The notes: generated by a model not told the origin, from the sequence alone. DNA of 64,000 nt from Mycobacterium botniense (GCF_010723305.1 NZ_BLKW01000004.1:1054001-1118000), one strand, 5' to 3'. Positions 35,065 through 47,988 are shown, counted from the stretch's first letter. Numbers and translations are program-made.

Positions 35065-35934
35065 ATGGATGCTTTCACCGCCGGCCAGCTGACCCGCTCT
35101 CTCGACCCGCTACACGCCATGGTGTACTTCGTGCCCGAGGCCAACGAGAGATTCGGCGAACTGGGCATGCAATGGCGCATGCACTATTTCGCCAGCCGCT
35201 CGGCACCGATGGGCGCAGTATCAGCGAATGTTGTTGCGGCGACGTTCTATAACTTCAATCCACGGCTGGTCGCATCGGCGATTCCCGCAGCGTGGGATTT
35301 GGCGCCGCCCGCGATGGTGAACCAGGTGCGCTACGAAATCGTTTCGGCGGCGCTGCCCCGCGTGCTCGGCGAACAGCTCACCCAATCACCACAGCTGGCT
35401 CGCGCAGCTGAACTGTTGCAGCGGGTCGCGGAGTCGATACCAGACGGTGACGGCAGGCCGCTGTATGCCGGGCATGCGGCACTGGCGTGGCCGGACACCC
35501 CGCACGCCCGGCTTTGGCATGCGATCACATTGTTGCGTGAATATCGCGGTGACGGGCATATTGCGGCGCTGATGAGCAACGGACTCAATGGCCTCGATGC
35601 GTTAATCACCCACACTGCAACAGGAATCGGTTTCAACGTGGAGTTCGCCAGGCGATCTCGCGGGTGGAGCCGCGAAGAGTGGAGTGCGGCGGAAGAGCGC
35701 TTGAAGGCTCGCGGAATCCTCGGCGGCGACGGCCAGCTGACATCCGCCGGCAGGGATATCAGGTCAACAATCGAGGACCTCACCGACGAGTTGGGGTTCC
35801 CGCCGTGGCGGAAGCTGTCGGCCGACCACACCGACGAATTGGCCGGCGCGGCCCGGTTGATCCGCGAGGCGGTGCAAGCGTCCGGATTCTTTCCCGCCGA
35901 GGTTTTCGGGCCCCGCTACGGCCAGCACCGATAG
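35065..35934 (+). CDS. SCO6745-family protein
   Basis: A 289-residue cytoplasmic protein of the actinobacterial SCO6745 family. The N-terminal half is helical (LDPLHAMVYFVPEANERFGELG, MHYFASRSAPMGAVSANVVAATFYNFNP), and the C-terminal part looks like a winged helix (SREEWSAAEERLKARGILGGDGQLTSAGRDIR). Function is unknown; a regulatory or ligand-binding role is possible. In M. tuberculosis this place after uvrB holds a drug efflux gene (Rv1634), which I do not find here. ATG 35065 has no strong ribosome binding site. Confidence 0.8.
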   Translation: MDAFTAGQLTRSLDPLHAMVYFVPEANERFGELGMQWRMHYFASRSAPMGAVSANVVAATFYNFNPRLVASAIPAAWDLAPPAMVNQVRYEIVSAALPRVLGEQLTQSPQLARAAELLQRVAESIPDGDGRPLYAGHAALAWPDTPHARLWHAITLLREYRGDGHIAALMSNGLNGLDALITHTATGIGFNVEFARRSRGWSREEWSAAEERLKARGILGGDGQLTSAGRDIRSTIEDLTDELGFPPWRKLSADHTDELAGAARLIREAVQASGFFPAEVFGPRYGQHR

Positions 35935-35958
35935 CCGCGCGACCGCAGCGGGTGACCG

Positions 35959-37536
35959 TCAGCGGGTTGATTTCACGACCTGAGCGAAATGGAATTGCCA
36001 GCGCTCGACAATGTGAAATCCGATCTCCCCGGCGAATTGATAGGCAGGAGCGTGCCCCAGGAGGGGACCGGGCGCAAGTGACGGTCCGCTCTGATGGTCC
36101 GGCAGCGTCTTGTCGCGGCTGGAAATCGTCCACACGGTGCTGCATTTGTTGAGCCGGTTGAGTACCAGCCAGACCGCGACGTGACCGTCCCACAGGGTGC
36201 CGTGCTCCGGTCCCCGCGCGCCGCGCCCGACGTCGACCAGCGCCCGGAAGGCCGCCGGCCGTGTTGCCAGCAGCGCACGGATCGGGCCGGGTTTCCAGGC
36301 CACGGTGTTGTCGACCAGTAGACAATCTCCGGGTTTGGCGTGAGCGCTGATCACATCGGCCACCTGACTGTAGTCCCAGCCTTCTTTGGCGTATGGCCCG
36401 CGTTGCGTGAAAAGGTAATTCGGAAAGGCGGCGACGGCAAAAAGCATGACGACAGCGGCAATGCGCCAGCGCGTGCGGGCGATGGTGACGATGCAGACGG
36501 CAAGCACGACGGCCGCCGCGGGCGCGGTGAGAATCAGGTAGCGCGGGTAGTAGATCGGTTCGGCGAGCGCCGAGTAGAGCAACACTATCGCCGTGGGAAT
36601 GAGCACCCACGCTACGCCCGCGAGCATGAGCCGGCGCGTAGCAGGGTTGGGCGGCCCGGATCGGCGCCGGGTGATCGCGACGACGAGAGCCGCGACCATC
36701 GTCAGCCCGGTGAGAACGCTGAACGGCACGCTGTGATCGAAATACTGCCGGTGCACCACGTCGAGGAGCAGGTTTCTGTGGAGTCCCGAGATCCAGCGAA
36801 CCTGCCACACCTGACCATGGGCGAACACGGCGAACGGTGTCATGAGCCCGAGCCCGACGGCCGAGGTGACCGTCCACCAGCTGACAGTGGATTTCGTCGA
36901 CGTGCCGGGGCCGAGCAGCGGCAGCATCGCGGCGTAGACCGGCACCAGCAGCGCCAGATTGATGCTGACCAGTATTGACAGCATCAATGCCAGTGCGTAC
37001 AGCAACCACAGCCACGGTCTGTTGCGCCGCACCGACGTGATGAACAGTACCGTTAGCCAGACAGCCGCAGTTGCCTCCACAGCGTAGGGGCGGGCTTCGA
37101 TCCCGGCCCAGGTCGTTCGGGGCAGGATAGCGAAAACGACACCCGCACATAGCGCAGTTGTTCGCGACGAAAACTGTTTGGTGAAAACCACAACACCCGC
37201 AGCGGCTGCCCCGACCGCCACACAGCTGGGAACACGCGACCAGAATTCCGTTGGCGGAAACAGCATGAACCACCCGTGCATCAGCAAGTAATACACGCCG
37301 TGCACCGCGTCGATATGGCCGAGCAATCGCCACAATTGCGGTAGTGATCGGCCCGCCGACGCCGAGATTGTGGCGCCTTCGTCGAACCACAGCGACGGCC
37401 GGCCAGCGCACGCGCCACTGACCACGGCGGCCAGCACGGCCACCAGTACCGCGTCGAGCGCGCTGCCGCGACGGCGCGGAGCAGCTGTCGTGGCGGCGGT
37501 CGCGGGTGCGGACTGTTCAACTGTCGGGGTGGACAT
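35959..37536 (-). CDS. capA: GT-C mannosyltransferase, LAM mannose-cap type (Rv1635c/CapA-like)
   Basis: A 525-residue polyprenyl-phosphate-mannose-dependent glycosyltransferase of the GT-C fold. About ten hydrophobic helices are visible. The acidic motif of the first periplasmic loop is LWFDEGATIS (D52-E53), followed by HIDAVHGVYYLLMHGW. The C-terminal periplasmic domain carries the DCLLVDN region. By position and sequence it matches Rv1635c, known as CapA, which adds the first mannose cap to the arabinan of lipoarabinomannan. Start is ATG 37536 (MSTPTVEQ); GTG 37548 is an alternative. Divergent from the USP gene. Confidence 0.85.
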   Translation of the reverse strand: MSTPTVEQSAPATAATTAAPRRRGSALDAVLVAVLAAVVSGACAGRPSLWFDEGATISASAGRSLPQLWRLLGHIDAVHGVYYLLMHGWFMLFPPTEFWSRVPSCVAVGAAAAGVVVFTKQFSSRTTALCAGVVFAILPRTTWAGIEARPYAVEATAAVWLTVLFITSVRRNRPWLWLLYALALMLSILVSINLALLVPVYAAMLPLLGPGTSTKSTVSWWTVTSAVGLGLMTPFAVFAHGQVWQVRWISGLHRNLLLDVVHRQYFDHSVPFSVLTGLTMVAALVVAITRRRSGPPNPATRRLMLAGVAWVLIPTAIVLLYSALAEPIYYPRYLILTAPAAAVVLAVCIVTIARTRWRIAAVVMLFAVAAFPNYLFTQRGPYAKEGWDYSQVADVISAHAKPGDCLLVDNTVAWKPGPIRALLATRPAAFRALVDVGRGARGPEHGTLWDGHVAVWLVLNRLNKCSTVWTISSRDKTLPDHQSGPSLAPGPLLGHAPAYQFAGEIGFHIVERWQFHFAQVVKSTR

Positions 37537-37846
37537 GATGCATGTCACTGTAGGGCGCTGGGGTGAGCCTGCTCAGCGTCACCGGCGTCCGACCTGGCCG
37601 GCTGCAAAAGATCACCACTCCGGCCCATTCGGTTGTCACCGGCGTGGCACACGAAATTGCTTCAGCTGCAATGCTTTTCACATAACATTGAGGGCGCAGA
37701 ACGTTTCAGCGCGGACGCTGTCCGACACGTCGATCCCGGCGCGGCACCCGCGGGTGGCGAATCGGGGTGGCGTAAATCGCACCACCCGGATTGGGCGAAG
37801 CGATACTGTCTTGGGTTGGCGTAGCAACCGACACTTGGGAGGGTAC
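37537..37846. other. Divergent promoter region of capA and the USP gene
   Basis: These 310 bases hold no supported gene. Visible elements are a small dyad ATTGC-TTCAGCT-GCAAT (37656-37672), a TAACAT hexamer at 37683, and TACTGT at 37804-37809, which fits a -10 element for the USP gene with a leader of about 30 bases and a Shine-Dalgarno (GGGAGGG). Confidence 0.45.
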
Positions 37847-38290
37847 ATGGACGCCTATCGGACCGTGGTGGTCGGAACCGACGGCTCGGATTCATCGCTG
37901 CGCGCGGTGGACCGGGCAGGCAACATCGCCGGGGCGAACGCGAAACTGGTCATCGCGACGGCGTACCTGCCCCAGCCTGAGGATTCACGGGCCGCTGACG
38001 TCCTCAAAGACGAAAGCTACAAGGTGTCGGGCACCGCTCCGATCTACGCGATCCTGCGCGAAGCGCGGGATCGGGCGAAGGCCGCCGGTGCCACGGACAT
38101 TGAAGAGCGGCCGATAGCCGGTGCCCCGGTCGATGCTTTGGTCGACCTGGCCGAGGAGGTTAAAGCCGACCTTTTGGTGGTGGGCAATGTCGGGTTGAGC
38201 ACGATCGCCGGTCGCTTGCTGGGCTCCGTTCCGGCCAACGTGGCCCGCCGGGCCAAAACCGATGTGCTGATTGTGCACACCACGCCCTAG
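37847..38290 (+). CDS. Universal stress protein, cAMP-binding type (Rv1636/TB15.3-like)
   Basis: A 147-residue single-domain USP. The N-terminal VVVGTDGSDSSLRAVDRA and the nucleotide loop VVGNVGLSTIAGRLLGSVPANVARRA contain the G-2x-G-9x-G(S/T) pattern. Rv1636 binds cAMP with high affinity and can act as a cAMP sink, which fits the adenylyl cyclase encoded 15 kb away. ATG 37847 follows GGGAGGG with proper spacing. It ends convergent with the hydrolase gene, 95 bases away. Confidence 0.93.
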   Translation: MDAYRTVVVGTDGSDSSLRAVDRAGNIAGANAKLVIATAYLPQPEDSRAADVLKDESYKVSGTAPIYAILREARDRAKAAGATDIEERPIAGAPVDALVDLAEEVKADLLVVGNVGLSTIAGRLLGSVPANVARRAKTDVLIVHTTP

Positions 38291-38385
38291 GCGTCCGCCG
38301 GCCGCGTCCGCGGCCACCCCGCGGACCCGACGTGGCGTGCGAGCACCGACATAGCCACGCGAGAAAAGGGGATCGGCCGGGACGC

Positions 38386-39063
38386 TTACCAGCCCCGCTC
38401 ACGCCACTCGCCCAGTTTGGGGCGCTCCGCGCCGAGCGTGGTGTCATCGCCATGACCCGGATAGACCACGGTGGAATCCGGGTAGACGTCGAAGACGCGG
38501 CTGGTGACATCGTTGAGCAGTTGGGTGAAGTCGCCCGGGCTCCATGTCTTGCCGACGCCGCCGGGGAACAGGCAGTCGCCGGTGAACAACTGGGTGACCG
38601 CGCCGGTCGCCGGTCCGTCCAGCGCCAGCGCGATCGATCCGGGTGTGTGGCCGCGCAAGTGAATCACATCGAAGCTCAAGGCGCCGATCTGCACGGCGTC
38701 ACCGCCCTCGAGCAACCGGTCGGGTTTCACCGGTAAGGGCCCGGCATCGATGCTGTGCGCCGCGGTGGGCGCGCCGGTGGCTTGGGCCAGCGCGTCCAGG
38801 GCCTGCCAGTGATCCCAGTGCTGATGGGTCGTGACGATCAGCGAAACTTTGGGGGCGTAGCGCCGTGCCAGGTCGATGAGCAGGTCGGCGTCATTTGCGG
38901 CGTCGATCAGCAAAGTTTCGCCGGTCTGTGCACACGTCACCAGATAGGTGTTGTTGTCCATCGGCCCCACCGACGCTTTGATGATGGTGGCACCCGGCAG
39001 AATGCGGCGTGCCGCGGTGCCCGGTTCCACATGTCCCGTGTAGGTGTCGTCGACAACAGTCAT
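38386..39063 (-). CDS. Metallo-beta-lactamase-fold hydrolase, glyoxalase II-like (Rv1637c-like)
   Basis: A 225-residue hydrolase. The metal motif is THQHWDHW (HxHxDH), followed by the distal histidines and aspartate in [22 protein letters not shown] and [11 protein letters not shown]. The family hydrolyses thioesters such as S-lactoyl-thiols; the substrate is not known here. ATG 39063 is preferred; the open frame to 39315 crosses the uvrA promoter and start. Divergent from uvrA with 115 bases between. Confidence 0.9.
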   Translation of the reverse strand: MTVVDDTYTGHVEPGTAARRILPGATIIKASVGPMDNNTYLVTCAQTGETLLIDAANDADLLIDLARRYAPKVSLIVTTHQHWDHWQALDALAQATGAPTAAHSIDAGPLPVKPDRLLEGGDAVQIGALSFDVIHLRGHTPGSIALALDGPATGAVTQLFTGDCLFPGGVGKTWSPGDFTQLLNDVTSRVFDVYPDSTVVYPGHGDDTTLGAERPKLGEWRERGW

Positions 39064-39091
39064 AGCGGCCACGTTAGTGGCCGGCGGTGGG

Positions 39092-39114
39092 TTGCCGGTA
39101 CCGCCACCTAGCAT
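39092..39114 (+). promoter_or_regulatory. PafBC/RecA-NDp-type DNA-damage promoter of uvrA
   Basis: TTGCCGGTA, eight bases, then TAGCAT. The published RecA-independent DNA-damage promoter of mycobacteria reads TTGTCRGTG-N8-TANNAT; here seven of nine upstream positions match, the spacer is exactly eight, and the -10 matches fully. Transcription would begin near 39121, giving a leader of about 58 bases before the uvrA GTG. Confidence 0.65.
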
Positions 39115-39178
39115 AAGAACCACGTGGGTACCGACTGCGGGAACGGGTCCGCACCACGGGCCCGATGGAAGGGACGGA

Positions 39179-42088
<2,910 letters not shown>

Positions 42089-42171
42089 CGCCGGCAACCG
42101 CGACCCCGACACGCCCGGCGTGCCCTGGCCACCGCCGGCCACGGTCAGCTTCCCGATCACCCGGTATCGCC

Positions 42172-45100
42172 TCAGCGGGGTTTTGCCAGCGGGAACGGCA
42201 GCGTTTCCCGGATGCTGCGGCCCGTGATCAACATGACCACCCGGTCGACACCCATCCCCAACCCGCCGGTGGGCGGCATCGCATACTCCATCGCCTGCAA
42301 GAACTCCTCGTCGAGCTCCATCGCCTCCGGATCGCCTCCCGCGGCCCGCAGCGACTGCTCCTGCAGCCGGCGCCGTTGTTCGACCGGATCGGTGAGCTCG
42401 CTGTAGGCGGTGCCCAACTCGATGCCCCAGGCCACCAAATCCCACCGCTCGGCGAGCCCGCGCTTGCTGCGATGCGGCCGCGTCAGCGGCGACACCGATG
42501 CGGGAAAGTCGATGTAGAAGGTTGGTTGTGCGGTCCGGCCTTCGACGAGGTGCTCGTAAAGCTCCAGCACAACCGAGCCGGTGTCCCACCGGGCCAGATA
42601 GGGAATGCCCACAGCATCACAGAGTTTGCGAAGTTTAGCTAAATCGGTGTCGGCGTCGATGTGTTCACCCAGTGCCTCCGATACCGCGTCATGGACCGTC
42701 TTCACCGCCCAGACACCGGAGATGTCGACCGGCTCGAGGCTTCCGTCGGTGCTGCCCGACCGCGGCCGCATTACCACCGGCGCGCCGTTGACGGCTTTGG
42801 CGGCGTTCTGGATCAGCTCCCGGCAGCCGTCCATCCACGTCAGGTAGTCGGCATGTGCCTGATAGGCCTCCAGCAAGGTGAACTCGGGATTATGGCTGAA
42901 GTCAACCCCCTCATTGCGAAAAGCCCGGCCCAGCTCGAAAACCCGCTCGACGCCGCCCACACACAACCGCTTGAGATACAGCTCCGGTGCGATCCGCAGG
43001 TACAGGTCCATGTCATAGGTGTTGATGTGCGTGACGAACGGGCGCGCCGTCGCTCCGCCGTGCACCTGCTGCAGGACCGGCGTCTCGACTTCGATGAATC
43101 CCTTGTCGAACAGCGTCTGCCTGATGGCACGCAAGACAGCGCTGCGTGCAGTGATCAGTTCGCGGGACTCGGTGTTGACCGCCAGATCGAGATAGCGGGA
43201 CCGGACGCGGGCTTCCGGGTCGGTGAGTCCCTTCCACTTATTGGGCAGCGGACGCAGACACTTGCCGATGAGCCGCCAACCGGCCACGATCAGCGAGCGG
43301 GTTCCGGATTTGCTATACCCCATCTTTCCGGCGACTTCGACCAGATCACCGAGGTCGATTGACCTGGTGAAATCGGTGGTGCGGCGCTGCTCCAGCACCG
43401 AGTTGTCCAGCAGCAACTGCAGTTCGCCAGACCAGTCGCGTAACTGGGCGAACAGCACGCCGCCGAAGTCGCGGATGCGCAGCACACGTCCGGACACCGA
43501 GACATCGGCCTGATCGCCGGCGTCGAGAGCCTGGGCGACGGTGTGCGTCGGCGGGGATCCGACGGGATAGGGATCAACGCCGCTGCGCTGCAGCGCTTTC
43601 AGCTTGGTCAGCCGAACCCGGACCTGCTCGGGCAGGCGGGTCCGGCGTTCCAGGGCATCCGGTGGCAAACCGCGCAGGTCCGGCGCACTGCCATCCTGGT
43701 GCAGGATCCCGGTTGCGGTCAGCGTCGGCGGGACAGCCGGATGATGGCCGGTGTGCTGTTTGTTGCGCCGAGAAAACGGCAACACCAGGAACCCTTCGGC
43801 GATCACCGAGGCGACACCCACCCGCGGAATCATCCGGGCATCCTCGTAGCAGGCGTACCGGGGCACCCATTCGGGCTGGTATTTCATATTGGACCGGTAC
43901 AGGGTTTCCAGCTGCCACCATCGCGAAAAGAACAGCAGCAGACCCCGCCACAGCCGTGCTACCGGACCGGCTCCCAGTTGGGCGCCCTGTTCGAACGCGG
44001 ACCGGAACATGGCGAAATTCAGGGAAATACGGCTGATGCCCAGACGTTCAGCATGCAGGGCCAGTTCGCTGACCATCAGCTCGATGGTGCCGTTGGGTGA
44101 CTGCGGCGAACGCCGCATCAGGTCCAGCGAAACGCCGTTATGGCCCCACGGCACCAGCGACAGCATGGCGACGACCAGGTCGTCGCGGTCGACCGCCTCG
44201 ACCAGCAGGCACTCGCCGTCCGCGGGATCGCCGAGCCGGCCCAGCGCCATCGAAAAGCCGCGCTCGGACTGGCTGTCCCGCCAGGCGTCGGCGCGTGCGA
44301 TGACCTGGGCCATTTCATCAGGGGGGACATCGTGATGGCGACGGATGCGCACTGTCAGCCCGGCTCTGCGGGCACGGGTCACCGCCTGGCGCACCGCGCG
44401 CATATCCGGGCCGGACAGCTTGAAATCCGCGGTGTGCAGGATGGCTTCGTCGCCCAGCTCCAGCGCGTTCAAGCCGGCGCTGCGAAACGCTTGCGCCGCT
44501 TGTGAACTCGCGCCCATCACGCCCGGTGCCCACCCATATGCCTGGCAGAGCTGCAACCAGGCGTCGATGGCCTGCGGCCAGGCCCTGGGATCTCCGACCG
44601 GGTCACCGCTGGCCAGGCAGACGCCTATTTCGACGCGGTAAGTGATGGCGGCGCGCCCGCTGGGCGCGAACACCACCGATTTATCGCGGCGGGTCGCGAA
44701 GTAGCCCAACGAGTCGTTTTTCCCGTATAACTCCAGCAGTCCGCGGATCGCCGATTCGTCTTCACCGGTGAGCGCGTTCTCGGCGCGTTGGGACTGAAAC
44801 AGCACGATCGCCGCCGCGATGAGCGCTAAGGCGCCGCACAACCCGAACAGTGCGTTGAGGACGACGTCGGGTTTGCCCTTGAATAAATCCGGGTCGGCCA
44901 GGGCGAATCCGATGACCCGGTTCACCACGTAGGGCAACCGGTCTTCTCGCGCCAACGAGCCGGGGAACACCTCGACAAGTGCCCAGGACAGCGCAATCCC
45001 GATGACCCAGCCCGCCATCAGCACCACGGCCGCTTTGACAAGCGCACCGCGGCGCACCTTGGCCCAGAACTCCCGGTAGCCCAGCACCAGGACGACCAGA

Positions 45101-45621
45101 GCCGCGGTGTGCACGGTGAGCCCGAAACTCTCGCCGATCGTGTGCAAGGCCGTGCCGTGGGCTGCTGCCAGGCCGGCGATATTTAAAGCGGCGGCAAGGG
45201 CGAGGTTTCCGGTCAACAGCCACCACGCGATGCGCTTGCGCGCGGTCAGCGCAGCGGCCAGCAACGCGAGCACGAACGACCACGCGACGCTGGTGTCCGG
45301 GAAATTGAACACGTAGTCGTTGATGAACTCCCGTGGGACCTTGATCATCCACCGGATCGGCAGTGACACGCTCGCCAGCAGTGAGACCGTGGCTATGACG
45401 CCGACGGTCCAGCCGGCGGCTGCGGGAACCCAGTGATAACGGGATCTCGACCGGCTCGTGGTGGGTGTCACAGACGGCGAGGATATTCGTTCAGGCTGGG
45501 AATCGTCGCGGCGACTCGGGGCCGCGGCGCGGGGTACTCCACACCGGTGTTCCCGGAGTTTCTGCATGAACCGTCGGTGAACCTTCAGTACCCGGTGACT
45601 TTCGGGGCTCGCTGGTGTCAC
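42172..45621 (-). CDS. lysX: Bifunctional lysylphosphatidylglycerol synthetase/lysyl-tRNA synthetase
   Basis: LysX (1149 residues) makes lysyl-tRNA and transfers lysine to phosphatidylglycerol, which lowers surface charge and gives resistance to cationic peptides. Residues about 65-270 hold the membrane segments, about 270-610 the DUF2156 transferase domain ([28 protein letters not shown]), and the rest a class II lysyl-tRNA synthetase: OB fold ([21 protein letters not shown]), motif 2 [18 protein letters not shown] and motif 3 [15 protein letters not shown] 45621 is the longest start; ATG 45567 is another. Neither has a clear ribosome binding site. A separate lysS is expected elsewhere. Confidence 0.95.
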   Translation of the reverse strand: MTPASPESHRVLKVHRRFMQKLREHRCGVPRAAAPSRRDDSQPERISSPSVTPTTSRSRSRYHWVPAAAGWTVGVIATVSLLASVSLPIRWMIKVPREFINDYVFNFPDTSVAWSFVLALLAAALTARKRIAWWLLTGNLALAAALNIAGLAAAHGTALHTIGESFGLTVHTAALVVLVLGYREFWAKVRRGALVKAAVVLMAGWVIGIALSWALVEVFPGSLAREDRLPYVVNRVIGFALADPDLFKGKPDVVLNALFGLCGALALIAAAIVLFQSQRAENALTGEDESAIRGLLELYGKNDSLGYFATRRDKSVVFAPSGRAAITYRVEIGVCLASGDPVGDPRAWPQAIDAWLQLCQAYGWAPGVMGASSQAAQAFRSAGLNALELGDEAILHTADFKLSGPDMRAVRQAVTRARRAGLTVRIRRHHDVPPDEMAQVIARADAWRDSQSERGFSMALGRLGDPADGECLLVEAVDRDDLVVAMLSLVPWGHNGVSLDLMRRSPQSPNGTIELMVSELALHAERLGISRISLNFAMFRSAFEQGAQLGAGPVARLWRGLLLFFSRWWQLETLYRSNMKYQPEWVPRYACYEDARMIPRVGVASVIAEGFLVLPFSRRNKQHTGHHPAVPPTLTATGILHQDGSAPDLRGLPPDALERRTRLPEQVRVRLTKLKALQRSGVDPYPVGSPPTHTVAQALDAGDQADVSVSGRVLRIRDFGGVLFAQLRDWSGELQLLLDNSVLEQRRTTDFTRSIDLGDLVEVAGKMGYSKSGTRSLIVAGWRLIGKCLRPLPNKWKGLTDPEARVRSRYLDLAVNTESRELITARSAVLRAIRQTLFDKGFIEVETPVLQQVHGGATARPFVTHINTYDMDLYLRIAPELYLKRLCVGGVERVFELGRAFRNEGVDFSHNPEFTLLEAYQAHADYLTWMDGCRELIQNAAKAVNGAPVVMRPRSGSTDGSLEPVDISGVWAVKTVHDAVSEALGEHIDADTDLAKLRKLCDAVGIPYLARWDTGSVVLELYEHLVEGRTAQPTFYIDFPASVSPLTRPHRSKRGLAERWDLVAWGIELGTAYSELTDPVEQRRRLQEQSLRAAGGDPEAMELDEEFLQAMEYAMPPTGGLGMGVDRVVMLITGRSIRETLPFPLAKPR

Positions 45622-45640
45622 GGTGAGCCTGCGCAGCTGC

Positions 45641-45646
45641 TAGACT
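45641..45646 (+). promoter_or_regulatory. Predicted -10 element of infC-rpmI-rplT
   Basis: TAGACT fits TANNNT, in the short interval between the divergent lysX start and the infC leader. It would give a leader of about 260 bases containing the terminator at 45811. No convincing -35 is seen. Confidence 0.4.
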
Positions 45647-45810
45647 GGCCGGTGCGACCGTCCCGGCGATGCCGGGTACAGCAAGTGGAGTGCCACTCCC
45701 ACCGTTGGCCACACCGGCTCAGCGGTCCGGTCACAGGCGTCACCCGATGCCTGGTCTGCGCATGTCGCAGGCGGCCTGAGCAGTTTCAAGCCGCGATCGG
45801 TCGGTACAGG

Positions 45811-45834
45811 GCCCTGCTTCTGCAGGGCTTTTTT
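45811..45834 (+). terminator. Intrinsic terminator/attenuator in the infC leader
   Basis: GCCCTGC-TTCT-GCAGGGC forms a perfect seven-base-pair stem with a four-base loop, followed directly by six T. It lies 77 bases upstream of infC and downstream of the likely promoter, so it is placed to attenuate the infC operon rather than end a gene. Canonical intrinsic terminators like this are rare in mycobacteria. Confidence 0.75.
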
Positions 45835-45910
45835 GCTGATGGCGTGGTATTTCGATTGCTGTATCCGGAGGGCACCGGCCGCAACCACGACGACAACCCA
45901 GGGAGGCCCC

Positions 45911-46498
45911 ATCAGCACTGAGACGCGCGTCAACGAGCGCATCCGCGTACCTGAAGTCCGGTTGATCGGCCCGGGAGGTGAGCAGGTAGGCATCGTGCGG
46001 ATCGAAGATGCGCTCCGCGTCGCCGCGGACGCCGATCTCGACCTTGTCGAAGTCGCCCCCAATGCCAGACCACCGGTCTGCAAGATCATGGACTACGGCA
46101 AATTCAAGTACGAGGCGGCGCAGAAGGCGCGCGAGTCTCGCAGGAACCAGCAACAGACCGTCGTCAAAGAGCAAAAGCTGCGGCCCAAGATCGACGACCA
46201 CGACTACGAGACCAAGAAGGGCCATGTCATCCGGTTTTTGGAGGCGGGGTCGAAGGTCAAGGTCACCATCATGTTCCGCGGACGCGAACAATCACGCCCG
46301 GAGCTGGGCTACCGGCTGCTGCAGCGGCTGGGCGCGGATGTCGCCGACTACGGGTTCATCGAGACCACACCGAAGCTGGACGGACGCAACATGACGATGG
46401 TGCTGGCACCGCACCGTGGCGCCAAGACCCGTGCCCGGGCGGCTCAGCAAGCCCGCGCGGTCGGACACGACGGCGGCACCGGACCATCAGCGAATTGA
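45911..46498 (+). CDS. infC: Translation initiation factor IF-3, with ATC start codon
   Basis: IF3 (195 residues) keeps the subunits apart and checks start codons. The N-terminal domain begins [26 protein letters not shown] and the C-terminal domain has [19 protein letters not shown]. The frame is open upstream, but the family N-terminus begins right after an ATC at 45911, with GGGAGG four bases before it. IF3 genes classically use AUU or AUC so that the factor represses its own translation; this is the same arrangement. The leader terminator suggests a second level of control. First gene of infC-rpmI-rplT. Confidence 0.95.
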   Translation: MSTETRVNERIRVPEVRLIGPGGEQVGIVRIEDALRVAADADLDLVEVAPNARPPVCKIMDYGKFKYEAAQKARESRRNQQQTVVKEQKLRPKIDDHDYETKKGHVIRFLEAGSKVKVTIMFRGREQSRPELGYRLLQRLGADVADYGFIETTPKLDGRNMTMVLAPHRGAKTRARAAQQARAVGHDGGTGPSAN

Positions 46499-46517
46499 CC
46501 GTGAGGAACGAGGACAC

Positions 46518-46712
46518 ATGCCGAAAGTCAAGACCCACAGTGGGGCGTCGAAGCGGTTTCGGCGCACCGGAACCGGAAAACTGGTGCGTCAGCACGCAAA
46601 TCGGCGGCATCTGTTCGAGCACAAGCCGAGCACCCGCACCCGGCGTCTGGAAGGCCGCACCGCGGTCTCGCGCAACGACGCCAAACGAGTCAACAAGATG
46701 CTGAACGGCTGA
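46518..46712 (+). CDS. rpmI: 50S ribosomal protein L35
   Basis: L35 (64 residues), a small basic protein of the large subunit: [20 protein letters not shown] at the start is fully typical, and [13 protein letters not shown] ends the protein. It begins 19 bases after infC with GAGGAACGAGGA upstream. Part of infC-rpmI-rplT. Confidence 0.98.
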   Translation: MPKVKTHSGASKRFRRTGTGKLVRQHANRRHLFEHKPSTRTRRLEGRTAVSRNDAKRVNKMLNG

Positions 46713-46764
46713 CCTGACCCCGGCACGCCGACACGACGATTTCTGCACGAGGATAGGGAAACTC

Positions 46765-47154
46765 ATGGCACGCGTGAAAAGGGCGGTCAACGCCCAGAAG
46801 AAGCGGCGCACGATCCTGAAGGCTTCGCGTGGCTACCGTGGCCAGCGGTCTCGGCTGTACCGCAAGGCGAAAGAGCAGCAGCTGCGTTCCCTGAATTACG
46901 CCTATCGTGACCGTCGCGCTCGCAAGGGGGAGTTCCGCAAGCTCTGGATTTCGCGGATCAACGCGGCGGCGCGGGCCAACGATATCACCTACAACCGGTT
47001 GATCCAGGGTCTGAAGTGCGCGGGTGTCGAGGTGGACCGCAAGAACCTGGCCGAGATCGCGGTCAGTGATCCGGCGGCGTTCACCGCACTTGTCGGCGTC
47101 GCCCGCACCGCGTTGCCCGACGACGTCAACGCCCCCTCGGGAGAGGCCGCGTAA
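46765..47154 (+). CDS. rplT: 50S ribosomal protein L20
   Basis: L20 (129 residues) binds 23S rRNA early in large-subunit assembly. [15 protein letters not shown] and the block [17 protein letters not shown] are diagnostic; the globular C-terminal half includes [18 protein letters not shown]. In other bacteria L20 represses its own operon by binding the leader. The C-terminal dozen residues after ARTALPDD are an actinobacterial extension. Followed by tsnR. Confidence 0.98.
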   Translation: MARVKRAVNAQKKRRTILKASRGYRGQRSRLYRKAKEQQLRSLNYAYRDRRARKGEFRKLWISRINAAARANDITYNRLIQGLKCAGVEVDRKNLAEIAVSDPAAFTALVGVARTALPDDVNAPSGEAA

Positions 47155-47199
47155 CCGGCGACGATGCCGCCGCGACGCGGGGGAGCTGCAGACCTGCGG

Positions 47200-47985
47200 G
47201 TGCTCACCGAACGCTCGGCCCGGGTGGCCGGGGCTGTCAAACTGCATCGCCGCGTCGGCCGCGCCCGGTCGGGGCGCTTCCTTGCGGAAGGCCCCAATCT
47301 GGTGCAGGCTGCGGCGGCCCGTCGCCTGGTCAAGGAGGTTTTTGTCACCGAGGTGGCCGCGCAGCGGCACACTGCGCTGCTGGCCATGGCGGGGGCCCCG
47401 GTTCATCTGGTCAGCGAACGTGCCGCCAAAGCGCTATCCGATACGGCCACGCCCGCAGGTTTGATCGCTGTGTGCGAGATGCCGAATGCCCGTCTCGATG
47501 ATGTGCTGGCGCGCGCACCGCAGCTGATCGCGGCCGCGGCCGAAATCCGTGAGCCGGGCAACGCGGGCACCGTGATCCGCCTCGCCGACGCGATGGGCGC
47601 TGCAGCCGTGGTTCTTTGCGGGCACACCGTGGATCCGTACAACGGCAAGTGTCTGCGTGCCTCCGCCGGCAGCATTTTCTCGATCCCGGTTGTCCACGCG
47701 CCGGATGCCGCCTCGGCGGTCGCGGACCTGCGCTCGGCCGGGTTGCAGGTATTGGCGACCATGACCGATGGTGAGCTGTCTCTCGACGACGCCGAGCCAT
47801 TGCTGGCGAGGCCGACGGCGTGGCTGTTCGGGCCGGAATCGCACGGACTGTCGCCGCAGCTTGCCGCCCTGGCCCACCATCGGGTGCGGATCCCGATGCC
47901 CGGAGCGGCGGAGAGTCTGAACGTGGCCGCGGCCGCGGCTATTTGCCTGTACCAGAGTGCCCGGAGGCTCCGGCGCCGGTGCTGA
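47200..47985 (+). CDS. tsnR: SpoU/TrmH-family 23S rRNA methyltransferase (TsnR)
   Basis: A 261-residue SPOUT methyltransferase with an N-terminal substrate-binding domain (VKLHRRVGRARSGRFLAEGPNLV). The three SpoU motifs are seen: EIREPGNAGTVIRLAD, LFGPESHGLSP and RIPMPGAAESLNVAAAAAI. It methylates a ribose in rRNA; the exact target is not established here. GTG 47200 (LTERSARV after it) matches other mycobacteria; an in-frame ATG at 47164 would add 12 residues. It ends three bases before the convergent DUF2236 gene. Confidence 0.92.
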   Translation: MLTERSARVAGAVKLHRRVGRARSGRFLAEGPNLVQAAAARRLVKEVFVTEVAAQRHTALLAMAGAPVHLVSERAAKALSDTATPAGLIAVCEMPNARLDDVLARAPQLIAAAAEIREPGNAGTVIRLADAMGAAAVVLCGHTVDPYNGKCLRASAGSIFSIPVVHAPDAASAVADLRSAGLQVLATMTDGELSLDDAEPLLARPTAWLFGPESHGLSPQLAALAHHRVRIPMPGAAESLNVAAAAAICLYQSARRLRRRC

Positions 47986-47988
47986 TCG

